From Holophagae bacterium (GTDB lineage: Bacteria; Acidobacteriota; Holophagae; Acanthopleuribacterales; Acanthopleuribacteraceae), in assembly GCA_030429565.1 (NCBI GenBank), contig JAUIFE010000026.1, positions 54,369 through 118,368 of the forward strand: a DNA stretch of 64,000 bases, given 5' to 3'. Under the pieces are notes generated by a model. It was not told the origin of the DNA, made no database searches, and worked only from the letters and a program-made list of their open reading frames with translations. A program made the position numbers and the translations under genes. Positions 16,345 through 25,860 of the stretch are shown here, one piece after another. How positions within the stretch are numbered: position 1 is the stretch's first letter; each line of letters opens with the position of its first letter.

Positions 16345-17134
16345 CGGCGCCGGCCTCAATCGGCGTTTTGGCGGCGTCGCCTTGGCTCTTCAGTTTGTTG
16401 AACAGGAAGGCGGTGGCGGCGACGGCGGCGATCAGGAGCACGGTCAGCAGGCCGAAGACGGCGTAGAACAGCGTCAGTGATTGGTTTTCCACGTTCATGC
16501 CCAGTACCTTGGTCAGCTTGGGGCCGTCGTTTTCGGGCATGGGCTGCGCGGCAAACATGGCGACGGTCACTTTGTCGTAGGACAGGCCTTCGATGCTATT
16601 GGTGACCAGCTTCTTAATTTGCGGCACGCTGGAACCGACGTTGGCATCCTCGCGGTATTTGACAAAAACCGAAGCGGAGGCGGGCGTCAGCGAGTCGCTG
16701 AGGGGGTTGTTCTCGGGTAGAACAATGTGAACGCGGGCGGTGACGACGCCGTCGATTTGGGAAATCGTTTTGGAGATTTCCTGGGAGAGGGCGTAGATGA
16801 AACGAATGCGTTCCTCCAGCGGGGAGGAGATCAGTCCTTCTTTCTTAAAGACCTGGCCCATGCTCTCAAATTGATTGCGCGGGTAACCGAGTTGCTTTAA
16901 AAGCTCCACCGATTCAGCCAATTTGTTTTCGTCAACGTGTAGGTTATAGAGGTTCTCGTCGCCCGCCAATTTCTCACTACTAATGCCGTGGCGCAGCAAC
17001 AGTGCCAGCATTTCGTTGGCTTCTTGCTCTTGTAAGTTGGAATAAAGCTCGACTTTACAAGCGGAAAGCAAAAAAGCGGCGGCGGCGACCAAGAGGATTC
17101 GCGATAGGTGTTTGTGCATATGTCTGAAATTCAT
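16337..17134 (-). CDS. sctJ: SctJ, inner-membrane ring lipoprotein (YscJ/PrgK family)
   Basis: The protein has 265 residues. It has a lipoprotein signal with lipobox LLSAC (Cys26), two ring-building motifs, and a C-terminal membrane helix at about 219-245. Hallmarks include the LYSNLQEQEANEMLALLLRHGI block right after the lipidated cysteine and ARVHIVLPENNPL further on. The start is uncertain: ATGs at 17134 and 17119 both lack a clear Shine-Dalgarno, and a longer open frame extends to 17194. The product forms the 24-mer ring inside the SctD ring. Confidence 0.94.
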   Translation of the reverse strand: MNFRHMHKHLSRILLVAAAAFLLSACKVELYSNLQEQEANEMLALLLRHGISSEKLAGDENLYNLHVDENKLAESVELLKQLGYPRNQFESMGQVFKKEGLISSPLEERIRFIYALSQEISKTISQIDGVVTARVHIVLPENNPLSDSLTPASASVFVKYREDANVGSSVPQIKKLVTNSIEGLSYDKVTVAMFAAQPMPENDGPKLTKVLGMNVENQSLTLFYAVFGLLTVLLIAAVAATAFLFNKLKSQGDAAKTPIEAGADA

Positions 17135-17224
17135 GGTGGCGTCCCAAGTAAGGTGGTGTTTGGCGGCGGGGTGGTGTGCGCCGACCGCGTGCAACCGCGG
17201 CCGACAGACGGGCGAGCGGTGGAA

Positions 17225-17713
17225 TTATTGGTTGCGGAACAGGGTTTGAACCCCTTGGCTGGCCTTGTCGGCAACCTTGGTGGTGATGTCCTGTTGCAGG
17301 TTCATTTGCATGATTTCCATTTGCAACTTCACGCCGTCCTGGAAGGTAATCGGTTGGTCGGACGTCTTGCTCAGCATCGAGTTGACGTTGCTGACGTGAC
17401 CTTCGTGGGTTGCCGACACTTTTTCCATGCCTTTGAGGATCACGTCTCCCAGGCTGTTGCCGGTCTCAACCGCTTCCATCGCCGGTTGGGCGGCGTGGAT
17501 GTTTTCCTGGAAGCTGACGGCCTGGATTTGACCGCGTTGAACGCTGTCAACGGCGCCGGCGCCGTCCACCACCCCGTCGTTTTGCGCTTTGAGAAGTTCT
17601 TCAAAGCGGGTGACGTCGGCTTGATCGGGTTCTGGCAGAGTTTCTTGTGTGCCTTGTTCCAACGTTTGTTGGACGACTTGTTGTACGCCTTGCTGCGCGG
17701 TGGGCTCCAGCAT
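17225..17713 (-). CDS. sctI: SctI, inner rod protein (YscI family)
   Basis: The protein has 162 residues. The N-terminal half is polar and glutamine-rich. The C-terminal helix pair (about 95-160) contains FQDGVKLQMEIMQMNLQQDITTKVADKASQGVQTL, the pattern of rod proteins that end with a polymerising helix. The start at 17713 follows a perfect GGAGG Shine-Dalgarno; a longer frame from 17821 would overlap sctG. The location between sctG and sctJ matches Yersinia. Confidence 0.87.
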   Translation of the reverse strand: MLEPTAQQGVQQVVQQTLEQGTQETLPEPDQADVTRFEELLKAQNDGVVDGAGAVDSVQRGQIQAVSFQENIHAAQPAMEAVETGNSLGDVILKGMEKVSATHEGHVSNVNSMLSKTSDQPITFQDGVKLQMEIMQMNLQQDITTKVADKASQGVQTLFRNQ

Positions 17714-17741
17714 GCTGCCTCCTGTCGGGCCGTTTCTGAGA

Positions 17742-18113
17742 TTAGGTACCGGCCAATAAGTTGCGGGCCAATTCGACCGCTGTTTCGTTTTGGTTGGCGT
17801 CAATGACCTGGTTGAGGACATTTTCGCTTTCGCCGTTCAGACCCGCTTGCATCAGCGCCAAACCCAAAAAGGCTTTGGTTAAGCTGTTGTCGGGGTTTTT
17901 GGGGAGGGCGTGGTCGCGCAAAATGCGCACCGCTTCTTCCGACTGCTTCATGCCGAGCTGGGTCATCGCCAGACCAATGTGGGGGTATTCGCTGTCGGGG
18001 CGAACTGCCGCCAACCCATCAAAAATCGTGACGGCTTCTTTGAAATAACCGTAACCGCCGGCGAGGTAGCCGACTTCCATCAAATCTTGAACGGACTGTT
18101 GGGGGATTTCCAT
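17742..18113 (-). CDS. sctG: SctG, TPR chaperone of the needle subunit (YscG family)
   Basis: The protein has 123 residues, with about three TPR-like helical pairs (for example GGYGYFKEAVTIFDGLAAVRP and LGLALMQAGL). YscG and YscE keep the needle protein monomeric in the cytoplasm. The gene lies between sctF and sctI as in Yersinia, with a YscE-like gene two positions upstream, so the complete needle-chaperone set is present. It differs from the SycD-class chaperone at 25351 in length and motifs. Confidence 0.83.
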   Translation of the reverse strand: MEIPQQSVQDLMEVGYLAGGYGYFKEAVTIFDGLAAVRPDSEYPHIGLAMTQLGMKQSEEAVRILRDHALPKNPDNSLTKAFLGLALMQAGLNGESENVLNQVIDANQNETAVELARNLLAGT

Positions 18114-18269
18114 GGTGAACTCCTACTGAGATGAAATGGTGGGGCAGTGCGTTCCCGCCGTAGGACAGGCTTCTAACCTGAATCGCATTCTCGTCAAGGG
18201 CTGAGAAACAAGACGGCGGAAGCGTGAAGCCGCCGCCGTCCTGGGGCGCAACCAAGTCGGTCGCACCGA

Positions 18270-18503
18270 TTAACGGATGTTGGAGACGGTGCTTTTCAGC
18301 CCCTCACCCAGGGTTTTCAAGGCGTTACTTTGCAGGTTGGTGGCCAGTGTCCACTTCTGCAAACCGACCTGCAAGTTGATCAAGTCGGCAGAGGTCGCGG
18401 TTGATGCGTCATAGCTTTCCATTTGCGAGGAAAGCGTCGCTTCCAAGGCGGCAACGCGCTCGGCGATGCTGGCGTTTACGTTGTCGAAAGTTAAACCTGA
18501 CAT
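18270..18503 (-). CDS. sctF: SctF, needle subunit
   Basis: This small helical-hairpin protein of 77 residues is typical in length for needle proteins (YscF 87, PrgI 80). The N-terminal helix is polar, and the second half (NLQVGLQKWTLATNLQSNALKTLGEGLKSTVSNIR region, about 45-77) carries the polymerisation helix. The start at 18503 has a strong AAGGAG Shine-Dalgarno. The frame remains open upstream to 18629 but without support. The strong ribosome site fits the high copy number of the needle. Confidence 0.88.
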   Translation of the reverse strand: MSGLTFDNVNASIAERVAALEATLSSQMESYDASTATSADLINLQVGLQKWTLATNLQSNALKTLGEGLKSTVSNIR

Positions 18504-18724
18504 GGTTGGCTCCTTAAGGTGTTGGATAAATTGGGGTTGTTGACGTGGTTGGGGGTTGACCCTAAAATGAACGATTCTTGGCGGCGCCCTCATCCCGCTT
18601 GTCGGGCCGGCACGAAGCGTCACATGCACGGCGACCTGGTTGGCTCGCCGGTGTTTGTTCGATCCGTTCCGCGCCGATCCAACGGGTGACGCTAGCGACC
18701 CGAAGCGCCCACTTTAGGTTAACT

Positions 18725-18976
18725 TCAGCCGGTGGGATTGGCCTGGCGATGCATACGTCCCCAGACCTTGCCGACTGTCACCGCGGCCGCATCACATGCG
18801 TCACGGAATTTGCCGACCGCCGCGAACTCGTCAGGAGCGAGGCCTGCGTCCATGGCCGCTTTGGTATCTTGGGCTTGTCGCAACAAACGTTCGATTAAAA
18901 CGCGTTTCTCGTTGCCTTCACCATCTTTGCTGAGCTTTTGCTCAATCTCCAAAAAGGTCGTGATCTGCTCGCTCAT
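18725..18976 (-). CDS. YscE/SsaE-family needle co-chaperone
   Basis: This helical protein of 83 residues has the family pattern, with a turn G-L-x-P-(D/E)-(E/Y) (here GLAPDEFAAV, about 45-54) followed by a second helix ending near GKVW. In Yersinia, YscE forms a heterotrimer with YscG and YscF. It overlaps the end of sctD by 4 nt (ATGA), showing translational coupling. A spacer of 220 bp separates it from sctF. This spacer could hold a separate promoter for the needle gene, but I could not identify one. Confidence 0.72.
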   Translation of the reverse strand: MSEQITTFLEIEQKLSKDGEGNEKRVLIERLLRQAQDTKAAMDAGLAPDEFAAVGKFRDACDAAAVTVGKVWGRMHRQANPTG

Positions 18977-20361
18977 GAGCCGCCTCCCGTTTGATATTCG
19001 AACTCTTGACCCTCGTAGACGAGGATTAATTTTTGGGTGTCAATCGACTTAATAATGTGACCGCTGGGCAGGCGTGAACCTTCGAACAGTTTGTCGCCTT
19101 TGACGGTGGTGATGTAGCGCTGGCTGCCGACGCTGACGGTGGCAATTTGCAAAGCCAAACGGTTGCTGTCCTTGCGTTTGACCGGCGTCACGGCGGGTGC
19201 GACTTCGTTGAACTGGGTGCGTGCTTCGAGCAGGTCGGGGTAACGCGCATTGTAGGCGCTGCTGACGGTCGACCAGGCTTCGAGTTGGGCCGGGGACAGA
19301 TTGCCCTTGACGACCAGGCGTTTTCCGCCGTGCAATTCGAGTTTAACCACATCCAACAAGTCTTGTTCCTTCAGGTGTTTGTAGAAAAAATCCAGCAAGT
19401 CGGGCCAGGTCACTACTTCGTTGGTAATGGCTTCGATGCCGGGAATGTCGGCGAGCATGGTGCGCACCGCTTTCAGTAATGGTTCGGCTTCTTCAGAAAA
19501 ACCGCGAAGTTCGATGTTGCCCGCGCCGAGGCTTTTCACGGCGAGGTTCAGTTGGTAGATGCCCAGTACTTCGCCCGCCGATTCTACTAACACATCTTCC
19601 GCGATTACTTCATAAGATACGTCAATCTTCTCTTTTCGCAACGCGCGCACCAAGCGGCTTTTTTGTTGTTGCTCGACGACGTAACCCGAAATGGCCAATT
19701 TACCGTTGTCTTTTTTGCGTACCTCGAGGGTTTCGAGGCCTTGCTCTGCCAGCACGGCGGCGATCACTTCGCGCGGGGTACGCGCTGATTCGGCCTGGTG
19801 CGAGCCGACTTCTTGCGGCGCGAACAGCAGCGCCAGGCGCCACAAGCCGAAACCGATCAGCAGAACTGCGACCAGCAAGGTCAGACCGCGGCGGCGTTTG
19901 CGTTTCTTTTCATCGCGGGCCGCCTGCTCTTCTTCGCTGAGCGTTTCTTCCTCGGGCTCGTCGTCCAAGGGTTGTTCTTTGGTTTTGGCTTCCGGGTCGA
20001 TGCCCTGCTGCCGGCCCTGATCGATCAGGTCCGGCAGGAAAAACATCGGCCACTTTTCGTCGACTGGACCCAAACCGAAATGCGTGGTGCCCGCGGTAAT
20101 GATGCTGAACGCGGGCACCTCGGTTTCACCTTGATCGGTGATGCGCTCGCCGCCCACCATCACGACTTCCTGACCGAAGGGGCGCACCATGATTTGGCCG
20201 CCGCTGACCTTGAGGGTCAGGTGCTTGTCGGCCATGTTCTGATCGTGCAGGATCAGGTCGCAGTTGTCGTCGAGGCCCATGACATAGGAGCCACTGTTCA
20301 GAATGATTTCCGCGCCGACTTGGGGTCCCGAAAAAATTTTGAGCAGGAGTTGGTTTTGCAT
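18973..20361 (-). CDS. sctD: SctD, outer ring of the inner-membrane complex (YscD family)
   Basis: The protein has 462 residues. The cytoplasmic N-terminal FHA-like domain covers about residues 1-105. An acidic then very basic linker (KKRKRRR at about 152-158) precedes the single membrane helix (about 159-182). The periplasmic part (about 185-440) contains the repeated ring-building and BON-like modules. SctD connects the secretin to SctJ and, through its FHA domain, to SctK. The position between sctC and the yscE-like gene is canonical. Confidence 0.93.
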   Translation of the reverse strand: MQNQLLLKIFSGPQVGAEIILNSGSYVMGLDDNCDLILHDQNMADKHLTLKVSGGQIMVRPFGQEVVMVGGERITDQGETEVPAFSIITAGTTHFGLGPVDEKWPMFFLPDLIDQGRQQGIDPEAKTKEQPLDDEPEEETLSEEEQAARDEKKRKRRRGLTLLVAVLLIGFGLWRLALLFAPQEVGSHQAESARTPREVIAAVLAEQGLETLEVRKKDNGKLAISGYVVEQQQKSRLVRALRKEKIDVSYEVIAEDVLVESAGEVLGIYQLNLAVKSLGAGNIELRGFSEEAEPLLKAVRTMLADIPGIEAITNEVVTWPDLLDFFYKHLKEQDLLDVVKLELHGGKRLVVKGNLSPAQLEAWSTVSSAYNARYPDLLEARTQFNEVAPAVTPVKRKDSNRLALQIATVSVGSQRYITTVKGDKLFEGSRLPSGHIIKSIDTQKLILVYEGQEFEYQTGGGS

Positions 20362-20406
20362 GATGCCTCATTGGTGGTTTGACGTTGGGGACGGCGAAGG
20401 GGGGAT

Positions 20407-22194
20407 TTAGCGTTTCTTCTTCTGTTGACGCGCGCGTTGCGGTTCCATTTCGATGGGCAGTTCTTCGCTGTCCAATTCGTTGGTGTAACGCGGTTGTACT
20501 TCGACAAAACGGCTGGGGTTGTTGGGGTCGACAATACGCGGGGTGATCAAAATAAGGCGTTCAACCATTTCGTTGCGGCGTTCCTTGTGACGGAACATGT
20601 GGCGAAAAAGTGGGATCTTGCCGAAAAAAGGAACTCTATTCTCGGTATCGGTCCGTTTTTCCAACACGTAACCGCCCAGCAATACACTTTCGTTGTGGCG
20701 GATGACCGCTTGCGTGTTGATGGTGGTGTTTTGGACGATGGGAATGGCGTCGACGCGATTCTCGGTGACGTTGCCGTCTTCCAGGCGAATGCTGAGTTTG
20801 ATCTTTTTGTGTTTCTCTTCTTCGATGAGGTGCGGTGTGACCCGCAAGGTGACGCCGGCGGATACGTTAAACAGGTCGACCTCGCGATCCCCTTGCAAAC
20901 GAACATAAAAGGTTTGGTTGGTAGTGAGCTGGGCTTCGACGTTGTCGAGGGTGAGGATCGACGGACGCGAGATGATGTCGGCCTTGCCGTCGGCTTCCAG
21001 CAAACGAATGCGGGCGATGAAGTTTTCGGCGGCGTCGCCGAGAATGGTGGTGAAGGACAAGCCCCCGCCACTGGTAAGCGGACGGTTGTTGAAGTCGAAG
21101 TTGCTGTCAGCTTCGGTTTCGGTGCTGCCGAAGTAACCGCCGCTGGCGTTTTCGGCATTTTCATAGCGCCAATCGACGCCGACTTCATGCGAGTAATCGG
21201 TGTTGACTTCAATGATGCTGGCGTGAATTTCAATCAGGCCGGCGGGGACGTCGAGTGCTTCGATAATTTGGCGGTAAAAGTCGATATTTTCGCCTTTATC
21301 GCGCACAACAACCGCGTTGTTGCGCACATCAGCCATGATCATGGGTGCGAGTGTCGGCGGGCCGGCGGGGTTGTTGCCATTGGCGTTGCCGTTGCCGTTG
21401 TTGGCCGCGGCGGCTTGCTGTTGTTGGAAGTCTTCCATTTCGTCGTCTTCGTAATTGCCGACGGCGGCCAAACCCTTGCCTTTGAGTTTGTTGCCATTGG
21501 CGCGGCGACGGCGGTCACGGCTTTCAATCGTTTCCAGGCCGGTACTACCGGTTAAGATGCCGCGCAGGACGGTGACCACGCCGGGGACGGTCATGTCGCG
21601 GTCGTTAAAGCTGAGAATTTGATCGTCGGCCCAAGCGTATTTCAGTTGGAAAACTTCGACGACATCCCGAGAGGCTTGCAGCGCGGTCATGCGCGCGGCG
21701 TTGGCGTCCATGCCGACCGCCGTCTGTAAAACCAGCTCGACATAACGCGGCGGGCCGCTGACGTAGACCAAACCCTCGGTTTCGAGTGCGCGGATCGGAA
21801 AACGCTGATCGAGGATTTGCACGGTATCGAGCGCGGTGATGAACCGGTCGATTTTGGCGAACTGCATGTTCAGCATTTCGGAGGCCATTTCGCTGCTGTG
21901 GTAAATGTAAAGCACGGTGCCGTCGTAATACCAAATCAGGCTGTAGGCGGCGGTGAGGCGGTTGAGAAATTCGGCCGGTTCGAGTTGGGTAAATTGGCCG
22001 CTGACGGTGCCGACGACGCGCTCACTGATCATGGAGTAAATGCCCTGGTCGGCGCAGAAGTTTTGCAGGACGGTGGGCAGAGCCTCTTCGCGGACTTGCA
22101 AGGAGTACTGTTCCGGTTTCCAGGGAATGTCGGCCGCGTGGAGCGGAAGGAAAGTAAGAAGCGTTAACATGCTGAGTGTAAGTATATTTTTCAC
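20407..22194 (-). CDS. sctC: SctC, outer-membrane secretin (YscC family)
   Basis: The protein has about 595 residues. A Sec signal peptide (KNILTLSMLTLLTFLPLHA) precedes N0/N1-type domains, an N3 domain with a glycine/asparagine/glutamine-rich loop (about 245-275), and the C-terminal secretin beta-barrel. The barrel is marked by VGVDWRYE, the NNRPLTSGGGLSFTTILGD region and VLLGGYVLEKRT. I favour a GTG start at 22194, because an AGAGGA motif lies upstream and the signal peptide then begins correctly; the ATG at 22245 would add 17 residues before the signal. The 236 bp upstream of the gene has no other gene and probably carries its promoter. Confidence 0.95.
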   Translation of the reverse strand: MKNILTLSMLTLLTFLPLHAADIPWKPEQYSLQVREEALPTVLQNFCADQGIYSMISERVVGTVSGQFTQLEPAEFLNRLTAAYSLIWYYDGTVLYIYHSSEMASEMLNMQFAKIDRFITALDTVQILDQRFPIRALETEGLVYVSGPPRYVELVLQTAVGMDANAARMTALQASRDVVEVFQLKYAWADDQILSFNDRDMTVPGVVTVLRGILTGSTGLETIESRDRRRRANGNKLKGKGLAAVGNYEDDEMEDFQQQQAAAANNGNGNANGNNPAGPPTLAPMIMADVRNNAVVVRDKGENIDFYRQIIEALDVPAGLIEIHASIIEVNTDYSHEVGVDWRYENAENASGGYFGSTETEADSNFDFNNRPLTSGGGLSFTTILGDAAENFIARIRLLEADGKADIISRPSILTLDNVEAQLTTNQTFYVRLQGDREVDLFNVSAGVTLRVTPHLIEEEKHKKIKLSIRLEDGNVTENRVDAIPIVQNTTINTQAVIRHNESVLLGGYVLEKRTDTENRVPFFGKIPLFRHMFRHKERRNEMVERLILITPRIVDPNNPSRFVEVQPRYTNELDSEELPIEMEPQRARQQKKKR

Positions 22195-22430
22195 GACGAG
22201 TGCGTTCCTCTTTTCATACGAATTGAGATCGGAAAAAAATGTCATTGGCTCAAGGAACCGGACATCCGAAGGTCAAACAGAAAGCGCCCGGCGATTCTAA
22301 CCCTTTTTTAACAGTGAAACATCTTGCATTCGCGAAAATGCGTGAGCGGTGTGGCTGAGAATCGGCCGTGGGGCTTCATTACTTACACGCCCAAGAACGG
22401 CATTGCGCAGATTTTTGATGAATTGGCAAC

Positions 22431-22865
22431 TCAGGGAAAAAACATGTTCATGGGGGGACGTTGATGACTGACTTGGGTCGGCGTCGCTTTCCAGAACTCG
22501 AGGTTGTTGAGATAGGTCTCGACAACTTCTTCAAACCCGTCGGGGGTGAGGTTGTCGGTCTCAACGCGGCGGTACATCACCATTTGGTGCTGGTCCGGCT
22601 CGTAGGCAAGCATTTCGCGGCTCTCGGCCAGCTTGCCCAGGTTGCGTTTCATCATTTTTTTGATCTGTTGGTCGGCGGCATGACGGTCGTCTTGGGGAAT
22701 GCTGCAAACGGGACTGAACAACAGCAGGCGATTGCGACCTTCGGCCAAAATGTTGAGGATCAAGGTTCCGTCGAAATGAAATTCGAAGTGGCCTTCGGGT
22801 TCGGCTTCCATGCCTTGTAAACCGAGCCGGTTGGTCAGGTCGAGAATCAATTTGGAAGCGTCCAT
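22431..22865 (-). CDS. Class I T3SS chaperone (CesT/SycE family)
   Basis: This acidic alpha/beta protein of 144 residues shows the CesT pattern: an N-terminal helix with NRLGLQGMEAEPEGHFEFHFDG, a central hydrophobic strand LLLFSPV followed by a proline, a LGKLAESREMLAYEPDQHQMVMYRRV strand pair, and a C-terminal helix ending LNNLEFWK. Such chaperones bind the N-terminal region of effectors or translocators. It lies between sctC and sctB in the same direction. Its client could be an effector encoded elsewhere, SctB, or the 616-residue protein at 5707. The sequence does not decide this. Confidence 0.75.
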   Translation of the reverse strand: MDASKLILDLTNRLGLQGMEAEPEGHFEFHFDGTLILNILAEGRNRLLLFSPVCSIPQDDRHAADQQIKKMMKRNLGKLAESREMLAYEPDQHQMVMYRRVETDNLTPDGFEEVVETYLNNLEFWKATPTQVSHQRPPMNMFFP

Positions 22866-22952
22866 GGGAACCTCGTCGTTGGGAATCGGGAAGGGTGGTT
22901 GGGTTGGCGACGGCCGCCGCGCGTGGGGCGCGACGACCGCTGCGAGGAATCA

Positions 22953-24215
22953 TTAAGCCATGATTTTGCGGTTGGTTTCCATCTTGGCAGTAAGGATTTG
23001 GTTGAGTTTGTCGCGAATCTCGCGTTCCAAGTCGCGCAACGACTGCATGGTGTCGTCGGCGTCTTTGGCCAGCGTTTCCGCCTTGGTTGCGTTGATTTCG
23101 TGATCTTTCTGCGTGGCTTCGTGGCCTTTTTGCTCGGCGTTGAACTGAGCCGCCGCACCTTGACCACCACCCTGCGCGATGCTGGAAGCACCTTGCGCGT
23201 AGTTGGTGAAGCGCTGTGACTTTTGGATTTGCGCATCGACGTCGCGTTGGTGTGTCGCTGCTTTCTGATCGATCGTGTTTTTGTCCTTGTGGAGCAGGAC
23301 GTCTTCTTTTTGTTCCGGCGTCAGCTTGCTCTTTTTCATTTGAGTGTCGAAGTCTTTGGTGGCGATGCGCGAGGTTTCCTCGGCGTCGGCCAGGTCCAAT
23401 TTGGCTTGCTTGAGGTTTTGGTTGGCTTTGACTTGGGTGTCTTTGGCGGTTTGCAGGTCCTTGGTAGCCTGTTCGACTTCCAGTTCCTTGGCTTTGATTT
23501 CCGTTTGCGGCGCGTTGTTCTTTTTCAGTTCGGTCAACTGCGCCTGTTTGGTATCCAGGTTCTTTTGAGCAGTCGTTGCGCCGGCGTCGGCGTCGATTTT
23601 GGTTTGCGTCGCGGTTTTGACGTTGGCCTGTTGCACCTTAACGTCGTCGGCGGCGGCCGTGGCGTTGGTTTGCGCCGTTTTCAGGTTCTGTTGGGCAGCC
23701 GGGCCACCGGTCGCGCTGGTGGTGTTTTTCATGGCGGAAGCGGACTTCAAGCCGCCGGCCACGCTCATCATGCCGCCCGCGGTGGAGACCGCGGCCATAA
23801 CCATGCCGGAAATGAAGGCCGACTTGGCGGCTTTGCGGATTTCATCGGCGGCTTTACCCAGTTGACCGATTTGCTGATCGCGTTGGGTGGCGCGCTCTTG
23901 GCGTGCGGTCTGACGGTTCAGAACGGTCATTTCGTGGAACAGGTACATCAGGGTGGTGATGTCACCGGCGGTGGCGGAGTCGATGTTGCCCATCTTCTCG
24001 GTCACTTCGTTCAGTTGCTTTTCGGTGGGGTTGGGATTGCTGGGTGCTTCCAAGGTCAGCTTTTGAACCGCGCGGTCGAGCGCCAAGTTTTGTTTGTCGC
24101 TAACGGTCAGGGTGGCGGTTTCGGGACTGGTGTTGATCGCTTCTAATTGGGCGTCAAATTCGGTTTGCAGGTTCAGCCAGGAAATGGAATTCTGGCCAAC
24201 GCCTTCGATACTCAT
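22953..24215 (-). CDS. sctB: SctB, minor (single-hydrophobic) translocator, YopD/IpaC-like
   Basis: The protein has 420 residues with one strongly hydrophobic segment (about 132-157, FISGMVMAAVSTAGGMMSVAGG) preceded by a helical region. A very long, alanine- and lysine-rich coiled coil covers about 165-330, longer than in YopD. The C-terminus is helical and ends KLNQILTAKMETNRKIMA. It is the second pore-forming component inserted into the host membrane. It lies downstream of the YopB-like gene in the same operon. Sequence identity to known SctB is low, so the call rests on topology and order. Confidence 0.75.
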   Translation of the reverse strand: MSIEGVGQNSISWLNLQTEFDAQLEAINTSPETATLTVSDKQNLALDRAVQKLTLEAPSNPNPTEKQLNEVTEKMGNIDSATAGDITTLMYLFHEMTVLNRQTARQERATQRDQQIGQLGKAADEIRKAAKSAFISGMVMAAVSTAGGMMSVAGGLKSASAMKNTTSATGGPAAQQNLKTAQTNATAAADDVKVQQANVKTATQTKIDADAGATTAQKNLDTKQAQLTELKKNNAPQTEIKAKELEVEQATKDLQTAKDTQVKANQNLKQAKLDLADAEETSRIATKDFDTQMKKSKLTPEQKEDVLLHKDKNTIDQKAATHQRDVDAQIQKSQRFTNYAQGASSIAQGGGQGAAAQFNAEQKGHEATQKDHEINATKAETLAKDADDTMQSLRDLEREIRDKLNQILTAKMETNRKIMA

Positions 24216-24333
24216 GGGTTCCTCCGAGGTGGGTCAAACTGGTGCTGTGGCTTCCTAAAAAGGGCCTGAATGGGTCAGGTTCAATAACGAGGCGGCCTTG
24301 GTGACCGCCCCGTTTGGGGTTATGACGTGAGCC

Positions 24334-25347
24334 TTAAATCATGCTGCGAGAGATCTTCGTATTCGTCGCTGCTTTTTCGCCCAACATTTTGGACACAGCT
24401 TGCCTCGAATCTTGGATCTGAGCCATGATCTCCTTGAGACGGTCCATTTCTTCAGTCAGGAGCGCTTGGAGTTTGGCCATATCTTTTTGGAAGTCGGCAG
24501 CGTCGGCTTGCGCGTTCATTGCCTCGTTGGTGTAACCGGCTTGGACACCTTGTGAGATGCCTTGGCCGACCATGGCAACACCGGCGGCTACCTCGGCACC
24601 AATGCGGATCATATCGGCGATCTGCTTGGTTTGGTTGGCTAGGTTGGCAGAACCTGCGCCACCACTTGCCACGGCTGCTGCGATGTTGATGACCAGAACG
24701 GCGGCGGTGATGGTGATGCCCGCGATCATTTGGGCTTCTTCGTCACTCAACTCTTTGCCGAACATCTTGGCTATACCCTGAATCACCTTGCCAAAGGCGG
24801 CGGTGATGTCTTCCATAGCACCGGTTTCTTCCAAAACCATCATCGTCATGTTGAGCGCGGCGGCGGCGAGCAATGGTGCAGCGGCACCACCGGTGGCAAC
24901 TGTTGCAGCGGCTGCGGCGATCAAGGAAATCGAAGCGGCAATCCAGCCAAAGATCTTGCCAAACAAACCGCCTTTGTCGGCTTTTTTCATGGCGTCAATG
25001 GCTTTTTGCAGTTGGTCCATGCGGTCTTTGTGGGCCGTTTGCTTTTTCGCCATGTTGTGCTGGATGTCTTCTTTACTGGTTTTGAGTTGGATTTCGTCGA
25101 TCTTGCTGCGCAAGTCCAACAACATCAGGCTCAACTCGTCGGTGTCGGTCAGTTTTTGGTTGGTGGGCGCTTCCAGTTCAGGGCGGCTGGTTTTGGGAAG
25201 GGGTCCCTGTAAGCGGGGGCCTTCGTTTTCAGCCATGAAGGTCAGCGCCTGCTGAATACTCTCTTTGAGCTGTTCAATCTCGAGACCGGCTGGGATATCG
25301 GTCCCGTAGGCGTTGGGTATTGAAAAATTACCGTCAACAGTGGTCAT
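24334..25347 (-). CDS. sctE: SctE, major translocator (YopB/IpaB-like)
   Basis: The protein has 337 residues and two hydrophobic regions typical of the major pore former: about 132-171 (IFGWIAASISLIAAAAATVATGG onward) and about 208-228 (IAGITITAAVLVINIAAAVASGG). A coiled-coil segment precedes the first, and a basic helical tail follows the second. The N-terminus is polar and proline-rich, as needed for SycD-type chaperone binding. The upstream gene encodes that chaperone and sctB follows, so the chaperone-SctE-SctB order is the classical translocator operon. Confidence 0.85.
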   Translation of the reverse strand: MTTVDGNFSIPNAYGTDIPAGLEIEQLKESIQQALTFMAENEGPRLQGPLPKTSRPELEAPTNQKLTDTDELSLMLLDLRSKIDEIQLKTSKEDIQHNMAKKQTAHKDRMDQLQKAIDAMKKADKGGLFGKIFGWIAASISLIAAAAATVATGGAAAPLLAAAALNMTMMVLEETGAMEDITAAFGKVIQGIAKMFGKELSDEEAQMIAGITITAAVLVINIAAAVASGGAGSANLANQTKQIADMIRIGAEVAAGVAMVGQGISQGVQAGYTNEAMNAQADAADFQKDMAKLQALLTEEMDRLKEIMAQIQDSRQAVSKMLGEKAATNTKISRSMI

Positions 25348-25350
25348 CGT

Positions 25351-25860
25351 CTATACTCCTTGTTTTTCTGCTTGAGGGTCGGCTTGGGGTTCCAAAAGAC
25401 CCAGTAACGACTGCGCGCGATTTTTGCTGTCCAGGTGTTCGGGTTTATCACCCGCCCAGTGGATGGCGGCGGACAAAGCGCTTTCGGCTTCGGCGTAACG
25501 CCCCAGGGCCAGGAAACAATCACCGGCGTGCAGGTGGGCTTTGGGATCTTCCACGTCGTAAACCGCTGCCAAGCTATAGGCTTGCACGGCACCCTCGTAG
25601 TTCTTCCGCATTTGGCGACAAGCGGCCAATCCCATCAGATACTTGCGTTCCATGTGGTCCATAAAGCAAAGGAACTTAAACACGTCTTCCGATTCCTTAT
25701 ACTTACCGTGGTTGTAGAGGCTGTAGGCCATGCTGTAGATGACGTCCATGTCCTCGTCGCTCAGGCCGCGAATGTCGGCCATCGTGCCGCCCTTGGTAAG
25801 GAAGGTTTCAACGATGTCTTTGTAGTCTTCGATTGAAAATTCTTTAGGCTCGGTTGCCAT
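25351..25860 (-). CDS. SycD/LcrH/IpgC-type translocator chaperone
   Basis: The protein has 169 residues with three TPR units. The core GLSDEDMDVIYSMAYSLYNHGKY...AEDVFKFLCFMDHMERKYLMGL-like block and the DPKAHLHAGDCFLALGRYAEAESAL block are unmistakable for this class (Pfam-type SycD/LcrH). It holds the two translocators soluble until secretion and may also act as a regulator. The start at 25860 has an AAGGAG Shine-Dalgarno; an upstream extension to 25932 is unsupported. The 3' end abuts sctE, only 3 bp away. Confidence 0.93.
   Translation of the reverse strand: MATEPKEFSIEDYKDIVETFLTKGGTMADIRGLSDEDMDVIYSMAYSLYNHGKYKESEDVFKFLCFMDHMERKYLMGLAACRQMRKNYEGAVQAYSLAAVYDVEDPKAHLHAGDCFLALGRYAEAESALSAAIHWAGDKPEHLDSKNRAQSLLGLLEPQADPQAEKQGV

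Noticed and set aside
20425..21555. A 376-codon plus-strand frame opposite sctC
   Set aside because: It is antisense to the secretin gene, a common shadow in GC-rich codons, with no domain.
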